NCBI RefSeq assembly: GCF_028471945.1 | Contig: NZ_CP110128.1 | Coordinates: 360,501 to 424,500, forward strand | DNA from: Pseudomonas sp. WJP1 | GTDB taxonomy: Bacteria > Pseudomonadota > Gammaproteobacteria > Pseudomonadales > Pseudomonadaceae | DNA: 64,000 bases | Reading direction: 5' to 3' | Part shown: positions 29,432 through 40,709 of the stretch, in pieces | Numbering within the stretch: the stretch's first letter is position 1 | Layout: every line of letters starts with the position of its first letter | Position numbers and translations under genes: made by a program | The notes under the pieces: generated by a model | Database searches by the model: none | What the model was told of the DNA's origin: nothing | Seen by the model: only the letters and a program-made list of their open reading frames with translations

Positions 29432-29650
29432 ATGAAAGCTGATATCCATCCAGAATACCCAGCAGTTGCTGTTACCTGCAGCTGCGGCAACAAGTTCGAA
29501 ACCCGTTCGACCTTCGGCAAAGCCCTGGCGATCGACGTTTGCAACGAGTGCCACCCGTTCTACACCGGTAAGCAGAAGACTCTGGACACTGGCGGCCGCG
29601 TTCAGCGCTTCGCAGACCGTTTCGGTGCTTTCGGTGCGAAAAAGGCCTAA
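29432..29650 (+). CDS. rpmE: 50S ribosomal protein L31
   Basis: 72-residue ribosomal protein of the zinc-binding (C+) type: Cys16, Cys18, Cys37 and Cys40 are all present ([13 protein letters not shown] ... [15 protein letters not shown]). The zinc-free paralogue used under zinc starvation lacks these cysteines, so this is the primary L31. GAGGA lies about 8 nt before the ATG. Monocistronic: a terminator follows 43 nt downstream. Confidence 0.98.
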   Translation: MKADIHPEYPAVAVTCSCGNKFETRSTFGKALAIDVCNECHPFYTGKQKTLDTGGRVQRFADRFGAFGAKKA

Positions 29651-29693
29651 GGCCGATCATCCTGGGAAAACGCTGCAGTTTTTCCATGCTGAT

Positions 29694-29724
29694 GAAAAAG
29701 GCGTCCCCCGGGACGCCTTTTTTG
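29694..29724 (+). terminator. Rho-independent terminator after rpmE
   Basis: AAAAAGGCGTCCC-CC-GGGACGCCTTTTTT: a 13-bp stem with a 7-nt T run, suited to act in both directions. Confidence 0.92.
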
Positions 29725-29936
29725 TGCCTGTGATTTGGCTGCAATGGCCATTTTCAAATAATTGTAGACATTATTTACTTGGATTGTGAACAGTCTATCC
29801 CTTGTGTTCCGCGGCTCTTGGGCCAAAGTCGTAGGGTGGGGCGCTTGACAGGGGTGACCGGTCAGTCTTGTGGGGATTTTGTCAGGCGCGTATCCTCGCT
29901 GACCAGTCTGTCCAACAGTAAAAGCGGAATGCCAAA
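29725..29936. other. Intergenic region upstream of the malic enzyme gene
   Basis: About 210 nt without a gene. It contains an isolated TTGACA (29845-29850) with no convincing -10 at the right distance, and two similar stretches, GACCGGTCAGTC (29856-29867) and GACCAGTCTGTC (about 29900-29911), that could be direct repeats of a regulator site. Nothing else recognised. Confidence 0.4.
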
Positions 29937-31205
29937 ATGTCTGATCTGAAAACTGCCGCTCTCGAATATCACGCCAATCCTCGTCCAGGGAAGCTGAGTG
30001 TCGAGCTCACCAAGGCCACTGCTACTGCCCGCGACCTGTCGCTGGCCTACAGCCCCGGCGTAGCTGAACCAGTACGCGAGATCGCCCGCGATCCTGAGCT
30101 GGCCTACAAGTACACCGGCAAAGGCAACCTGGTTGCAGTCATTTCCGATGGCACCGCGATTCTGGGCCTGGGCAACCTCGGCCCATTGGCCTCCAAGCCA
30201 GTGATGGAAGGTAAAGGCGTGCTGTTCAAGCGCTTCGCCGGCATCGACGTTTTCGACATCGAAGTCGACTCCGAAAGCCCGCAAGCCTTCATCGACACCG
30301 TCAAGCGCATCTCCATCACTTTCGGTGGCATCAACCTGGAAGACATCAAGGCGCCTGAGTGCTTTGAGATCGAACGTGCCCTGATCGAGCAGTGCGATAT
30401 CCCGGTATTCCACGACGACCAGCACGGCACCGCAATCGTGACCGCGGCCGGCATGATCAATGCCCTGGAAATCGCTGGCAAAACCCTGCCGCAAGCCAAG
30501 ATCGTGTGCCTGGGTGCCGGTGCTGCCGCCATCTCCTGCATGAAATTGCTGGTGAGCATGGGCGCCAACATCGAAAACATCTACATGGTTGACCGTACCG
30601 GTGTGATCCACTCCGGCCGTGACGACCTGAACCAGTACAAGGCCGTCTTCGCCCACGCGACCGACAAGCGCACCCTGGCAGACGCCCTGCAAGGCGCAGA
30701 CGTGTTCGTTGGCCTGTCCGGCCCGAACCTGCTGAGTGCTGAAGGCCTGCTGTCGATGGCGCCGAACCCGATCGTGTTCGCTTGCTCGAACCCGGATCCG
30801 GAAATCTCCCCGGAGCTGGCGCACGCCACCCGTGACGACGTGATCATGGCCACCGGCCGTTCGGACTACCCGAACCAGGTCAACAACGTTCTGGGCTTCC
30901 CGTTCATCTTCCGTGGTGCCCTGGACGTTCGCGCCAAGCGCATCAACGAAGAAATGAAAGTGGCTGCGGCCAATGCCCTGCGCGAACTGGCCAAGCTGCC
31001 AGTGCCTCAGGAAGTGTGCGACGCCTACGGCGGCATCGCGCTGGAATTCGGTCGTGAGTACATCATTCCGAAACCAATGGACGCCCGCCTGATCACCGTG
31101 ATCTCCGATGCCGTGGCCAAGGCTGCGATCGAGACCGGCGTGGCAACCCTGCCGTATCCGAAGAACTACCCGCTCAAAAGCGTGGATGACGTGTTCAACG
31201 GCTAA
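29937..31205 (+). CDS. Malic enzyme (malate dehydrogenase, oxaloacetate-decarboxylating)
   Basis: 422-residue short-type malic enzyme that converts malate to pyruvate and CO2 with reduction of NAD or NADP. N-terminal malic domain: LAYSPGVAEPVREIA, TGKGNLVAVISDGTAILGLGN, and the catalytic Lys/Asp region LEDIKAPECFEIE ... PVFHDDQHGTAIV. The nucleotide domain has the Rossmann motif VCLGAGAAAIS near residue 190. It lacks the C-terminal phosphotransacetylase-like domain of the long MaeB form. Cofactor preference cannot be read confidently. It is followed by a terminator and a REP element. Confidence 0.93.
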   Translation: MSDLKTAALEYHANPRPGKLSVELTKATATARDLSLAYSPGVAEPVREIARDPELAYKYTGKGNLVAVISDGTAILGLGNLGPLASKPVMEGKGVLFKRFAGIDVFDIEVDSESPQAFIDTVKRISITFGGINLEDIKAPECFEIERALIEQCDIPVFHDDQHGTAIVTAAGMINALEIAGKTLPQAKIVCLGAGAAAISCMKLLVSMGANIENIYMVDRTGVIHSGRDDLNQYKAVFAHATDKRTLADALQGADVFVGLSGPNLLSAEGLLSMAPNPIVFACSNPDPEISPELAHATRDDVIMATGRSDYPNQVNNVLGFPFIFRGALDVRAKRINEEMKVAAANALRELAKLPVPQEVCDAYGGIALEFGREYIIPKPMDARLITVISDAVAKAAIETGVATLPYPKNYPLKSVDDVFNG

Positions 31206-31226
31206 GCCGTTGTAGTGCTTCAACCG

Positions 31227-31258
31227 AAAGCCCCGGCTTGTAAGAGTCGGGGCTTTTT
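31227..31258 (+). terminator. Rho-independent terminator after the malic enzyme gene
   Basis: AAAGCCCCG and CGGGGCTTTTTT form a 9-bp stem with a 14-nt loop (GCTTGTAAGAGT type) and a T run, 22 nt after the stop. Confidence 0.9.
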
Positions 31259-31294
31259 TGCATCTGTGAGTTTTGCGTCGATTGTGTGGTCCTC

Positions 31295-31358
31295 TTCGCG
31301 GGCAAGCCCGCTCCCACAGGGTTTATGCGATTCCTGTGGGAGCGGGCTTGCCCGCGAA
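31295..31358. repeat. REP-type inverted repeat between two convergent genes
   Basis: Perfect 26-nt arms (31295-31320, 31333-31358) of type TTCGCGGGCAAGCCCGCTCC with a 12-nt loop. It lies between the terminator of the malic enzyme gene and the terminator of the penicillin-binding protein gene. Confidence 0.88.
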
Positions 31359-31394
31359 GGCGGCAGTTAAATGAATGCGAATCTGGCAGGCAAT

Positions 31395-31431
31395 AAAAAG
31401 CCCTGCACTTCTCACGAGGGCAGGGCTTTTT
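31395..31431 (-). terminator. Terminator of the PBP1A gene (bidirectional form)
   Basis: AAAAAGCCCTGC and GCAGGGCTTTTT pair over 12 bp with a 13-nt loop. Placed 14 nt beyond the stop of the minus-strand gene; the A run reads as a T run on that strand. Confidence 0.9.
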
Positions 31432-31444
31432 GATGTGGCTGCGA

Positions 31445-33886
31445 TCAGAACAAATCGATCGGCGCGCCCTCATCTGCCGGTAGCGGGCTGCCTGGCGCAT
31501 TGCCGTTGCCCAGCTCGTTGCCCGTCGGAGGCGTATCTTCGACCTTGAAGAGTTCGAAGTAGGCCCCTGGCGTGCCTGGAGTGGCTGCACGGCCGCTGAT
31601 CGGGTCTACCCGCAGGCTCAGGATGCCTTCCGGCTCTGGTTGCGTGTGTGGCGGCAGGCCTTTGAGCGCGGCGCCCATGTAGTTCATCCAGATCGGCAGG
31701 GCGACGGTGCCGCCAAACTCCTTGCGACCCAGGCTTTCGGGCTGGTCGAAGCCCGTCCAGACGGTGGTGACGTAATCGGCGTTGTAACCGGAGAACCAGG
31801 CGTCCTTGGATTCGTTGGTGGTACCGGTCTTGCCAGCAATGTCGCCGCGGCCCAGTGCCAGCGCGCGGCGTCCGGTGCCGAGCTTGATCACGTCTTCCAG
31901 CATGCTGTTGAGGATGTAGGTGGTGCGTCCATCGACAATGCGTTCAGCCACGGCGGGTGTTTGTGGGGCTGCTTGTGCGCCCGGTACCTGGCCAGGTGTT
32001 GCATTGACCGTAAAGGCTTCGGCGACGGGTGCGGCGATACCGTCGGTTGCGGCGCCGCCTTTCGGCACGCTGGGCGGGTTGGCAACGAATAGCGTGTCGC
32101 CGTTGCGGCTGTCGATCTTGTCGATGATGTACGGGGTGATCTTGTAGCCGCCGTTGGCGAAGGTGCTCCAGCCCGTGGCGATTTCCATTGGCGTCAGGGT
32201 CGCGGTGCCCAGGGCCAGGGACAGGTTGGGCGGCAGGTCCTGCTTGTTGAAGCCAAAACGGGAGATGTAGTCGATGGTCTTGCCAACGCCCATCGCTTGC
32301 AGCAGGCGGATCGAAACCAGGTTGCGAGACTTGTAGAGCGCTTCACGCAGGCGGATCGGGCCGAGGAAGGTGTTGGTGTCGTTTTTCGGGCGCCAGACCT
32401 TGTCCAGGTATTCGTCGACAAACACGATCGGTGCGTCGTTCACCAGGCTGGAGGCGGTGTAGCCATTATCCAATGCGGCGCTGTAGACAAAAGGCTTGAA
32501 GCTCGAGCCCGGCTGGCGCTTGGCCTGGAGGGCGCGGTTGTAGTTGCTCTGCTCAAAGGCGAAACCGCCGACCAGCGCGCGGATGGCGCCGTTTTGTGGA
32601 TCAAGCGAGACCAGTGCGCCCTGAGCCTGCGGGATCTGGCTGAACTTCAGAGAATTGTCCGCCTGGCGCTGCACCCGAATCAGGTCGCCGACTTGGGCTA
32701 CATCCGAAGGCTGCTTCGGATTGGCGCCCATGCTATTGGTGTTCAGGAATGGGCGAGCCCATTTCATGCTGTCCCAGCCAACGTGTTCGCTGCCGGTGCG
32801 GGTCAGCACCTGCAGGCCGCCCTTGTCGACCTGGGTGACGATGGCCGGTTCAAGGCTGCTGATGGTGCGTTGCTTGGTCAGTTCGTTCGCCCACGCCTCG
32901 CGCGTCTTGCCTGGCAGGCGGGACTCGGGGCCCCGATAGCCGTGACGCTGGTCATAGGTCATCAAGCCTTCGTGGAGGGCGGTGTTGGCCATTTCCTGCA
33001 GGTTGCTCGGCACCGTGGTGGTGACGCGGAAACCTTCGGTGTAAGCATCGCTGCCATAGCGGCCAACCATTTCAGCGCGGGCCATCTCGGCGATGTAGGG
33101 CGCGTTCACTTCCGGGGTCGGCACGTGATAGCTGGCGTTCAGTGGCTCGTTGATGGCGGTGGTGTAGTCGGCTTCGCTGATTTTGCCCAGCTTGTACATG
33201 CGCCCCAGGATCCAGTCACGGCGCTCCTTGCTGCGCGCCGGGTTGGCCAGCGGGTTGAATCGCGAAGGCGCCTTGGGCAGGCCGGCGATCATCGCCATCT
33301 GCGCCAGGCTGATGTCGCGAATCGACTTGCCGTAATACACCTGCGCCGCGGCTTCGATGCCGTAGGCACGGTTGCCCAGATAGATCTTGTTGACGTACAG
33401 CTCAAGGATTTCGTCCTTGGTCAGTTGCCGTTCGATCTGCAGGGCCAGGAGGATTTCGGTGGTTTTGCGCGAGAAGCTGCGTTCGCTGGTCAGGAAGAAG
33501 TTCTTCGCCACCTGCATGGTGATGGTGCTGCCGCCGGACTGGATATGGCCGCTTTTGACCAGTTGAGTGGCGGCGCGCATCAGGCTGCTGGGATCGACGC
33601 CGTAGTGGTTGGCGAAGTTATCGTCTTCAGCACTTAGTAACGCATTAATGAAATTGGGGGGAATGTCGGCGAAACGGATCGGTGTGCGGCGCATTTCGCC
33701 AAATTCTGCGATCAACTTGTTGTCGCTGCTGTACACCCGCAAAGGAATCTGCAACTGGATGCTTCTCAGTGCCTCAACGGACGGCAATCCGGGACTAAGG
33801 TAAAGAAACGCCCCACTCAGACCCAGAAGCAGTCCGCAGAATACGGCGACGATGGACCAACCGAAAAATTTCAGCAGACGAATCAA
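31445..33886 (-). CDS. mrcA: Penicillin-binding protein 1A (bifunctional peptidoglycan synthase)
   Basis: 813-residue class A PBP that polymerises glycan strands and cross-links peptides in the periplasm. One N-terminal membrane anchor (about residues 8-30), GT51 glycosyltransferase domain with the catalytic Glu in SAEDDNFANHYGVD near residue 85, an OB-like insert, and the transpeptidase domain with SxxK in GSSFKPF near 460, SxN in KSRNLVS near 518, and KTGTT near 688. Also called ponA. Placed divergent to pilMNOPQ, as in other pseudomonads. A Pro/Gly-rich tail ends the protein. Confidence 0.97.
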   Translation of the reverse strand: MIRLLKFFGWSIVAVFCGLLLGLSGAFLYLSPGLPSVEALRSIQLQIPLRVYSSDNKLIAEFGEMRRTPIRFADIPPNFINALLSAEDDNFANHYGVDPSSLMRAATQLVKSGHIQSGGSTITMQVAKNFFLTSERSFSRKTTEILLALQIERQLTKDEILELYVNKIYLGNRAYGIEAAAQVYYGKSIRDISLAQMAMIAGLPKAPSRFNPLANPARSKERRDWILGRMYKLGKISEADYTTAINEPLNASYHVPTPEVNAPYIAEMARAEMVGRYGSDAYTEGFRVTTTVPSNLQEMANTALHEGLMTYDQRHGYRGPESRLPGKTREAWANELTKQRTISSLEPAIVTQVDKGGLQVLTRTGSEHVGWDSMKWARPFLNTNSMGANPKQPSDVAQVGDLIRVQRQADNSLKFSQIPQAQGALVSLDPQNGAIRALVGGFAFEQSNYNRALQAKRQPGSSFKPFVYSAALDNGYTASSLVNDAPIVFVDEYLDKVWRPKNDTNTFLGPIRLREALYKSRNLVSIRLLQAMGVGKTIDYISRFGFNKQDLPPNLSLALGTATLTPMEIATGWSTFANGGYKITPYIIDKIDSRNGDTLFVANPPSVPKGGAATDGIAAPVAEAFTVNATPGQVPGAQAAPQTPAVAERIVDGRTTYILNSMLEDVIKLGTGRRALALGRGDIAGKTGTTNESKDAWFSGYNADYVTTVWTGFDQPESLGRKEFGGTVALPIWMNYMGAALKGLPPHTQPEPEGILSLRVDPISGRAATPGTPGAYFELFKVEDTPPTGNELGNGNAPGSPLPADEGAPIDLF

Positions 33887-33984
33887 GGCTTTTGGACATC
33901 CAGGGCAAAAAATGAATTTGGCATCAGGGTTCAGGCTAAGGAGAACGACCCGCGCTTGAGAAAAAAGCGGAAAAAACGCTGGGC

Positions 33985-33990
33985 ATTATA
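33985..33990 (-). promoter_or_regulatory. Candidate -10 box of the PBP1A gene
   Basis: A perfect TATAAT on the minus strand, preceded by TG two bases upstream, lies about 100 nt before the PBP1A ATG. No good -35 is found at 16-18 nt, so only a partial match. Confidence 0.35.
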
Positions 33991-34072
33991 AGCATTTTTC
34001 CGTCCAAGGCGTTATTTGCGCTAGCTGTCAAGACGGGTGGATTGAACGCAACACCCGTTATGGAGTCCGTAA

Positions 34073-35160
<1,088 letters not shown>

Positions 35161-35161
<1 letters not shown>

Positions 35162-35727
35162 TGGCGCGGATCAATCTATTACCTTGGCGCGAAGAGCGGC
35201 GTGAAGAGCGGCGCAAGCGCTTTCTACTGGTGCTGGCCGGTGTGCTGGTAGGGTCGGCAGGTGCATTGCTCGTCGCCAACCAGGTCATCGGCAACGCTAT
35301 CGAGCGGCAGGTTGCGCGTAACAATTACATCGGCAAACAGATCGCCGTGGTCGACGAACGGATCAAGCAGATCAGCGATCTCAAGGCCCGTCGTCAACAA
35401 TTGGTCGAGCGCATGCGCATCATCCAGGACCTGCAGGGCAATCGCCCGAACAGCGGGCGAATTTTTGATCAGCTGGCGCGGACCTTGCCTGATGGGGTGT
35501 ATTTCACCGAAGTGAAAATGGCGGGCAATACCTTGTCCATCACCGGTGCGGCGCGATCTAACAACCGTGTTTCAGACCTGATGCGAAACCTGGATGCGTC
35601 CGACTGGTTCGATGCGCCCAGCCTGACCGAAGTCAAGGCGACGACCGCGGGTCAACTGGACCAGGCCAACGTTTTTCAGTTGACCGTTCGTCAGGCCCAG
35701 CCTGCGACCGTGGAGGATGGCGAATGA
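35161..35727 (+). CDS. pilN: Type IV pilus assembly protein PilN
   Basis: 188-residue bitopic inner-membrane protein. The N-terminal MARINLLPWREERRE contains the conserved INLLPWR peptide that docks on PilM; a single membrane helix (about 22-42) is followed by a coiled coil and a ferredoxin-like periplasmic domain (FTEVKMAGNTLSITGAARSNN). Start at 35161 overlaps the pilM stop by 1 nt (TGATG). Pairs with PilO. Confidence 0.95.
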
Positions 35728-36344
35728 GTCCGTCCGAATGGTTCGAAGGGTTGCGCAGGATCGACATCAACGATCTGGACACCCACAACATGGGGGCCTG
35801 GCCACCCGCGATCAAAGTCCTGATGGGCGTTGTGGTCGCGATTTTGGTGCTCTCGATTGGCTACAACTTTTCCACGAGCGAGCTTGCGAATCAGCTCGAA
35901 CTCAAGCGCGAGGAGGAGTCGACCCTCAAGGAGCAATTTGCCAGCAAATCCCGTATGGCGGCGAATCTGGAGCTCTACACCCAGCAGATGAAGACGATGG
36001 AGAACTCCTTCGGCGTGCTGCTACGGCAACTGCCCAGCGACACTGAAGTCCCCGGCCTGCTGGAAGACATCACGCGAACGGGGCTGGGCAGCGGCCTGGA
36101 ATTTGAAGAGATCAAGCTGTTGCCGGAGGTCGCCCAGCCGTTCTACATCGAATTGCCGATCCAGATCACGGTTACCGGCGCCTATCACGACCTGGCCACG
36201 TTCGTCAGTGGCGTGGCCGGGTTGCCGCGTATCGTCACCCTGCATGATTTCGACCTGGAGCCGGTCAACCCCGACGACGGATCGAAATTGCGCATGAGCA
36301 TCCTGGCCAGGACTTACCGCTACAACGACAAGGGGCTGCGTTGA
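35724..36344 (+). CDS. pilO: Type IV pilus assembly protein PilO
   Basis: 206-residue bitopic protein with the same layout as PilN: short cytoplasmic start, membrane helix at about residues 28-50 (IKVLMGVVVAILVLSIGYNF), a coiled coil (ELKREEESTLKEQFASKSRM) and a periplasmic ferredoxin-like domain. Together with PilN and PilP it links the inner-membrane platform to the secretin. It overlaps pilN by 4 nt (ATGA) and pilP by 1 nt. Confidence 0.95.
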   Translation: MSPSEWFEGLRRIDINDLDTHNMGAWPPAIKVLMGVVVAILVLSIGYNFSTSELANQLELKREEESTLKEQFASKSRMAANLELYTQQMKTMENSFGVLLRQLPSDTEVPGLLEDITRTGLGSGLEFEEIKLLPEVAQPFYIELPIQITVTGAYHDLATFVSGVAGLPRIVTLHDFDLEPVNPDDGSKLRMSILARTYRYNDKGLR

Positions 36345-36868
36345 TGAGCCCGCCGCGTGGTTTATTAATCCTGGTATTGGTCGCCGTATTGGCAGGCTGT
36401 GGCGGCGGCGATGATTTCAGCGACCTGGACGCCTACATGAACGAAATGCGCCTGCGGGCGCCGGGCAAGATTGAACCAACGCCGACATTCCGGTCTTACC
36501 CGACATTCACCTACAACGCCGCCAACTTGCGCAGCCCGTTTGTCCCGCAGGTCAAAGTCGATCTGGCACGCCAGCAGGGGGCGCGCAACGTCAAGCCTGA
36601 CCCCAGTCGGGTCAAGCAGTACCTCGAGGGTTTCAATATCGAGCAGTTTGAAATGGTCGGCACGATCTCCAATGCGGCAGGCTCCTTTGCGTTGCTACGC
36701 GGCGCCGGTGGGGTGCATCGGCTGAAAGTCGGTGATTACCTGGGGCGTAACGACGGCCGGATAGTCGCCATCAGTGGCTCGCAAGTCGAAGTGGTCGAAA
36801 TCGTTCCCGATGGCGAAGGTGCCTGGCTGGAGCGGCCGCGGACCCTTCCTTTGAAAGAGCATTCATAG
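36344..36868 (+). CDS. pilP: Type IV pilus lipoprotein PilP
   Basis: 174-residue inner-membrane lipoprotein. The start at 36344 (MSPPRGLLILVLVAVLAGCGGG) gives a lipoprotein signal peptide with lipobox LAGC; a TTG one codon upstream is in frame but unnecessary. The N-terminal part after the Cys is extended and binds PilN/PilO; the C-terminal homology-region beta domain (about 85-165, EMVGTISNAAGSFALLRGAGGVHRLKVGDYL) contacts the PilQ secretin. Confidence 0.94.
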   Translation: MSPPRGLLILVLVAVLAGCGGGDDFSDLDAYMNEMRLRAPGKIEPTPTFRSYPTFTYNAANLRSPFVPQVKVDLARQQGARNVKPDPSRVKQYLEGFNIEQFEMVGTISNAAGSFALLRGAGGVHRLKVGDYLGRNDGRIVAISGSQVEVVEIVPDGEGAWLERPRTLPLKEHS

Positions 36869-36881
36869 TGGAACTCGAACA

Positions 36882-38924
36882 ATGAACAGGATTTTCTCCG
36901 CCCTCGGAGTATCGCTATGGATAGCGTTGTCGCCGATGGTACAAGCGGTCAACCTCAAGGCGCTGGATGTTGCCGCGTTGCCGGGGGACCGCGTCGAGTT
37001 GAAGCTGGTGTTCGACGAGCCACCTCCGACGCCCCGTGGCTACACCACGGAGTCCCCGGCCAGGATTGCCCTGGATCTGCCCGGTGTCGTCAGCCAGCTG
37101 GCGAGCAAGACTCGCGACCTGGGCAATGGCAATGCCCGCAGCGCAACCGTGGTGGAGGCCAAGGATCGTGCGCGGCTGACCATCAATTTGACCCAGTTGA
37201 GCCCCTACGACTTCCGGGTCGAAGGCAACAACCTGTTTGTGGTCGTCGGGCAGAGTGGCAAAAGCCCTGCACCAAGAGCGGCTGCCGCTGTTGTACCGGC
37301 ACCGGCCCATGCGCGTGCGGCTGTACCGGCAGGCAAGGCGATTCGTGCGGTGGATTTCCAGCGGGGTACCCAGGGGGAAGGCAATGTCGTGATCGACTTG
37401 TCGGATCCGTCCATTGCGCCCGATATTCAGGAGCGCGAAGGCAAGATCATTCTCAGCTTCACCAGGACCCGATTGCCCGAGCCATTGCGCGTGCGCCTGG
37501 ACGTGAAGGATTTCGCCACACCGGTACAGTTCGTCAATGCCAGTGCGACGGGGGACAGGGCGACCATCACCATTGAGCCCAATGGTGCCTTCGACTATTC
37601 GACCTACCAGACCGACAACAAGCTGACCGTCAGCATCCGCCCGATGACGGTCGACGATCTGCAAAAGCGCAACGCCGGCCGCAATGCCTACAACGGTGAA
37701 AAGCTCTCGCTGAACTTCCAGGACATCGACGTGCGCTCGGTGTTGCAGCTGATCGCCGATTTCACCAACCTCAATCTGGTCGCCAGTGACACGGTGCAAG
37801 GGGGCATTACCCTGCGCCTGCAGAATGTACCCTGGGACCAGGCGCTGGACCTGGTGTTGAAAACCAAGGGCCTGGACAAGCGCATGGTGGGAAATGTGCT
37901 GCTCGTCGCCCCGGCCGACGAAATTGCCGCCCGTGAACGCCAGGAGCTGGAGTCACAGAAGCAGATTGCCGACCTGGCACCCCTGCGTCGGGAACTGTTG
38001 CAGGTCAATTACGCCAAGGCGGCCGATATCGCCAAACTGTTCCAGTCGGTGACCAATGCCGAAGCGAAAGCCGACGAACGGGGGTCGATCACCGTCGATG
38101 AGCGCACCAACAACATCATTGCCTACCAGACCCAGGACCGACTCGACGAACTGCGGCGGATCGTTGCGCAACTGGATATTCCAGTGCGCCAGGTGATGAT
38201 CGAGGCGCGCATCGTCGAAGCCAACGTCGACTACGACAAGAGCCTCGGCGTGCGCTGGGGTGGCTCGATACAGAACAAAGGCAACTGGAGCGCTTCGGGA
38301 GTCGGTAACGGCACCAGTGACGGCGGTAGCTCGCCGTTCGTCGACCTGGGGGTCGCCAACAACACGTCGGGCATCGGCATCGCCTTCATCACGGACAATG
38401 TCTTGCTGGACCTTGAATTGTCGGCCATGGAAAAGACCGGCAACGGCGAAATCGTCTCGCAACCCAAGGTGGTCACCTCCGACAAGGAAACCGCAAAGAT
38501 CCTCAAAGGCACCGAGATTCCCTACCAGGAAGCCAGCTCCAGCGGCGCTACGTCGGTCTCGTTCAAGGAGGCTTCGCTGTCGCTGGAGGTGACGCCGCAG
38601 ATCACGCCGGACAACCGGATCATCATGGAGGTCAAGGTTACCAAGGACGAGCCGGACTACCTGAACAAGGTCCAGGATGTACCGCCGATCAAGAAAAACG
38701 AGGTCAATGCCAAGGTCCTGGTCAACGATGGCGAGACCATCGTCATTGGTGGTGTTTTCTCAAATACTCAAAGCAAGGTTGTAGATAAGGTGCCATTTCT
38801 TGGCGATGTGCCGTATCTTGGCCGCCTTTTCCGGCGTGACGTGGTTTCGGAGAAAAAATCCGAGCTGTTGGTGTTTCTCACACCGCGTATCATGAATAAC
38901 CAGGCGATTGCTGTGAGTCGTTGA
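36882..38924 (+). CDS. pilQ: Type IV pilus secretin PilQ
   Basis: 680-residue outer-membrane secretin through which the pilus passes. Signal peptide about 1-22 (ending MVQA), then two AMIN domains (about 25-110 and 150-260) that bind peptidoglycan, an N0/STN domain ([24 protein letters not shown] near 280), an N1 domain ([23 protein letters not shown]), and the secretin core ending [17 protein letters not shown]...LVFLTPRIM. It is the last gene of pilMNOPQ. A different secretin (gspD) is encoded at 52.7 kb. Confidence 0.96.
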   Translation: MNRIFSALGVSLWIALSPMVQAVNLKALDVAALPGDRVELKLVFDEPPPTPRGYTTESPARIALDLPGVVSQLASKTRDLGNGNARSATVVEAKDRARLTINLTQLSPYDFRVEGNNLFVVVGQSGKSPAPRAAAAVVPAPAHARAAVPAGKAIRAVDFQRGTQGEGNVVIDLSDPSIAPDIQEREGKIILSFTRTRLPEPLRVRLDVKDFATPVQFVNASATGDRATITIEPNGAFDYSTYQTDNKLTVSIRPMTVDDLQKRNAGRNAYNGEKLSLNFQDIDVRSVLQLIADFTNLNLVASDTVQGGITLRLQNVPWDQALDLVLKTKGLDKRMVGNVLLVAPADEIAARERQELESQKQIADLAPLRRELLQVNYAKAADIAKLFQSVTNAEAKADERGSITVDERTNNIIAYQTQDRLDELRRIVAQLDIPVRQVMIEARIVEANVDYDKSLGVRWGGSIQNKGNWSASGVGNGTSDGGSSPFVDLGVANNTSGIGIAFITDNVLLDLELSAMEKTGNGEIVSQPKVVTSDKETAKILKGTEIPYQEASSSGATSVSFKEASLSLEVTPQITPDNRIIMEVKVTKDEPDYLNKVQDVPPIKKNEVNAKVLVNDGETIVIGGVFSNTQSKVVDKVPFLGDVPYLGRLFRRDVVSEKKSELLVFLTPRIMNNQAIAVSR

Positions 38925-38928
38925 TTCT

Positions 38929-39447
38929 GTGCGAAATTTGATACTTGTAGGACCGATGGGGGCTGGAAAAAGCACCATCGGCCGGTTGCTGGCCAAAGAG
39001 CTGCGCTTGCCATTCAAAGATTCCGATAAGGAAATTGAATTACGCACGGGCGCGAATATCCCATGGATCTTCGACAAGGAAGGCGAACCCGGCTTTCGTG
39101 AGCGCGAGCAGGCAATGATTGCCGAGCTGTGCGATTACGACGGCGTGGTGCTGGCGACGGGCGGTGGCGCGGTCATGCGCGAAGCCAATCGTCGGGCACT
39201 GCGTGCCGGCGGACGGGTGGTCTATCTGCATGCCTCCGTCGAGCAGCAGGTCGGCCGCACGTCCCGCGACCGCAATCGACCCTTGTTGCGCACTGCCGAT
39301 CCGGCCAAGACCCTGCGGGATCTGCTGGCGATCCGCGACCCCCTTTATCGGGAAATCGCCGATCTGGTGGTGGAAACCGATGAGCGCCCGCCACGTATGG
39401 TCGTGCTCGACATCCTGGAGCGTTTGCAGCAATTGCCGCCCCGTTAA
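38929..39447 (+). CDS. aroK: Shikimate kinase
   Basis: 172-residue kinase that phosphorylates shikimate with ATP in the aromatic amino acid pathway. P-loop GPMGAGKST at residues 8-16, the shikimate-binding [11 protein letters not shown] near 32 and [11 protein letters not shown] near 79, and a lid Arg in RNRPLL near 118. Start is GTG at 38929 ([14 protein letters not shown]), 4 nt after the pilQ stop. Followed by aroB after a 151-nt gap. Confidence 0.96.
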   Translation: MRNLILVGPMGAGKSTIGRLLAKELRLPFKDSDKEIELRTGANIPWIFDKEGEPGFREREQAMIAELCDYDGVVLATGGGAVMREANRRALRAGGRVVYLHASVEQQVGRTSRDRNRPLLRTADPAKTLRDLLAIRDPLYREIADLVVETDERPPRMVVLDILERLQQLPPR

Positions 39448-39598
39448 AGCGTCGCACGAAATGCGCTATCCTCGGCGTCCTGCCATGACCGCTCCAGGTT
39501 GTGGCGAACGGCCGACGAACGGCGTCACACCAACGGTGGCCGTAGACATTCGTTAACTCAAGGCAGGTTGCCTGATTCCATCTTCACTGTGGGGACAC

Positions 39599-40699
39599 AT
39601 GCAGACACTCAAGGTCGATCTAGGCGAGCGCAGCTACCCGATTCATATTGGCGAAGGTTTGTTGGACCAGCCTGAGCTGCTGGCCCCGCATATTCGCGGA
39701 CGGCAAGTGGCGATCATTTCCAATGAAACCGTCGCGCCGCTCTATCTCGAACGCCTGACCCGCAGCCTTGCGCAGTTCTCGGTAATCTCCGTGGTGCTGC
39801 CAGACGGTGAGGCCTTCAAGACCTGGGAAACCCTGCAGCTGATTTTCGACGGTCTGCTGACCGCGCGGCACGATCGGCGCACCACGGTGATTGCCCTGGG
39901 CGGCGGCGTGATTGGCGACATGGCCGGCTTTGCGGCTGCCTGCTACCAGCGCGGTGTCGATTTCATCCAGGTTCCGACCACGCTGCTGTCGCAGGTTGAC
40001 TCTTCGGTGGGTGGCAAGACCGGGATCAACCATCCGCTGGGCAAGAATATGGTTGGCGCCTTCTATCAGCCGAACGTCGTGCTGATCGACACCACGTCCC
40101 TCAACACCCTGCCGGCCCGCGAGCTGTCCGCCGGCCTGGCCGAAGTCATCAAGTACGGGCTGATCTGCGATGAGCCGTTCCTGACCTGGCTGGAAGACAA
40201 CGTGGACCGCCTGCGCAATCTGGATCAGCAAGCCCTGACCTATGCCATCGAGCGCTCTTGTGCCGCCAAGGCGGCCGTGGTCGGCGCCGACGAGAAGGAG
40301 ACCGGTGTGCGGGCAACGCTCAACCTGGGTCATACCTTCGGTCACGCCATCGAGACCCATATGGGCTATGGTGTCTGGCTGCATGGTGAAGCGGTCGCTG
40401 CTGGCACTGTAATGGCTCTGGAAATGTCCGCGCGCCTGGGCTGGATCAGCGAACAGGAGCGCGACCGCGGCATTCGCCTGTTCCAGCGCGCCGGCCTGCC
40501 GGTTGTTCCGCCTGAAGAGATGACGCCAGCCGATTTCCTCGAACACATGGCAATAGACAAGAAAGTGATCGACGGTCGTTTGCGCCTGGTGCTGCTGCGC
40601 CACATGGGCGAAGCGGTAGTGACCGACGATTATCCGAAAGAGGTTCTACAGGCCACGCTGGGAGCGGATTACCGCGCCCTGGCTCAGCTTAAAGGTTAA
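39599..40699 (+). CDS. aroB: 3-dehydroquinate synthase
   Basis: 366-residue NAD- and metal-dependent enzyme that cyclises DAHP to 3-dehydroquinate, step two of the shikimate pathway. Landmarks: [11 protein letters not shown] near residue 62, the glycine-rich [19 protein letters not shown] near 98, [20 protein letters not shown] near 122, and the metal-binding [11 protein letters not shown] near 242. Start ATG 39599 with GGGG about 5 nt upstream. aroK-aroB-damX-like is a conserved order in gammaproteobacteria. Confidence 0.97.
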   Translation: MQTLKVDLGERSYPIHIGEGLLDQPELLAPHIRGRQVAIISNETVAPLYLERLTRSLAQFSVISVVLPDGEAFKTWETLQLIFDGLLTARHDRRTTVIALGGGVIGDMAGFAAACYQRGVDFIQVPTTLLSQVDSSVGGKTGINHPLGKNMVGAFYQPNVVLIDTTSLNTLPARELSAGLAEVIKYGLICDEPFLTWLEDNVDRLRNLDQQALTYAIERSCAAKAAVVGADEKETGVRATLNLGHTFGHAIETHMGYGVWLHGEAVAAGTVMALEMSARLGWISEQERDRGIRLFQRAGLPVVPPEEMTPADFLEHMAIDKKVIDGRLRLVLLRHMGEAVVTDDYPKEVLQATLGADYRALAQLKG

Positions 40700-40709
40700 T
40701 AAGAACGCG

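Noticed and set aside
32297..33637. 446-codon plus-strand frame within the PBP1A region
   Set aside because: Antisense to mrcA, no ribosome site, no recognisable domain.
34026..34031. TTGACA on the minus strand upstream of the PBP1A gene
   Set aside because: It lies about 35 nt from the TATAAT at 33985-33990, too far to form one promoter with it.
38929..40699. aroK-aroB next to pil genes as a sign of rearrangement
   Set aside because: mrcA/pilMNOPQ/aroK/aroB/damX is a conserved gammaproteobacterial order.
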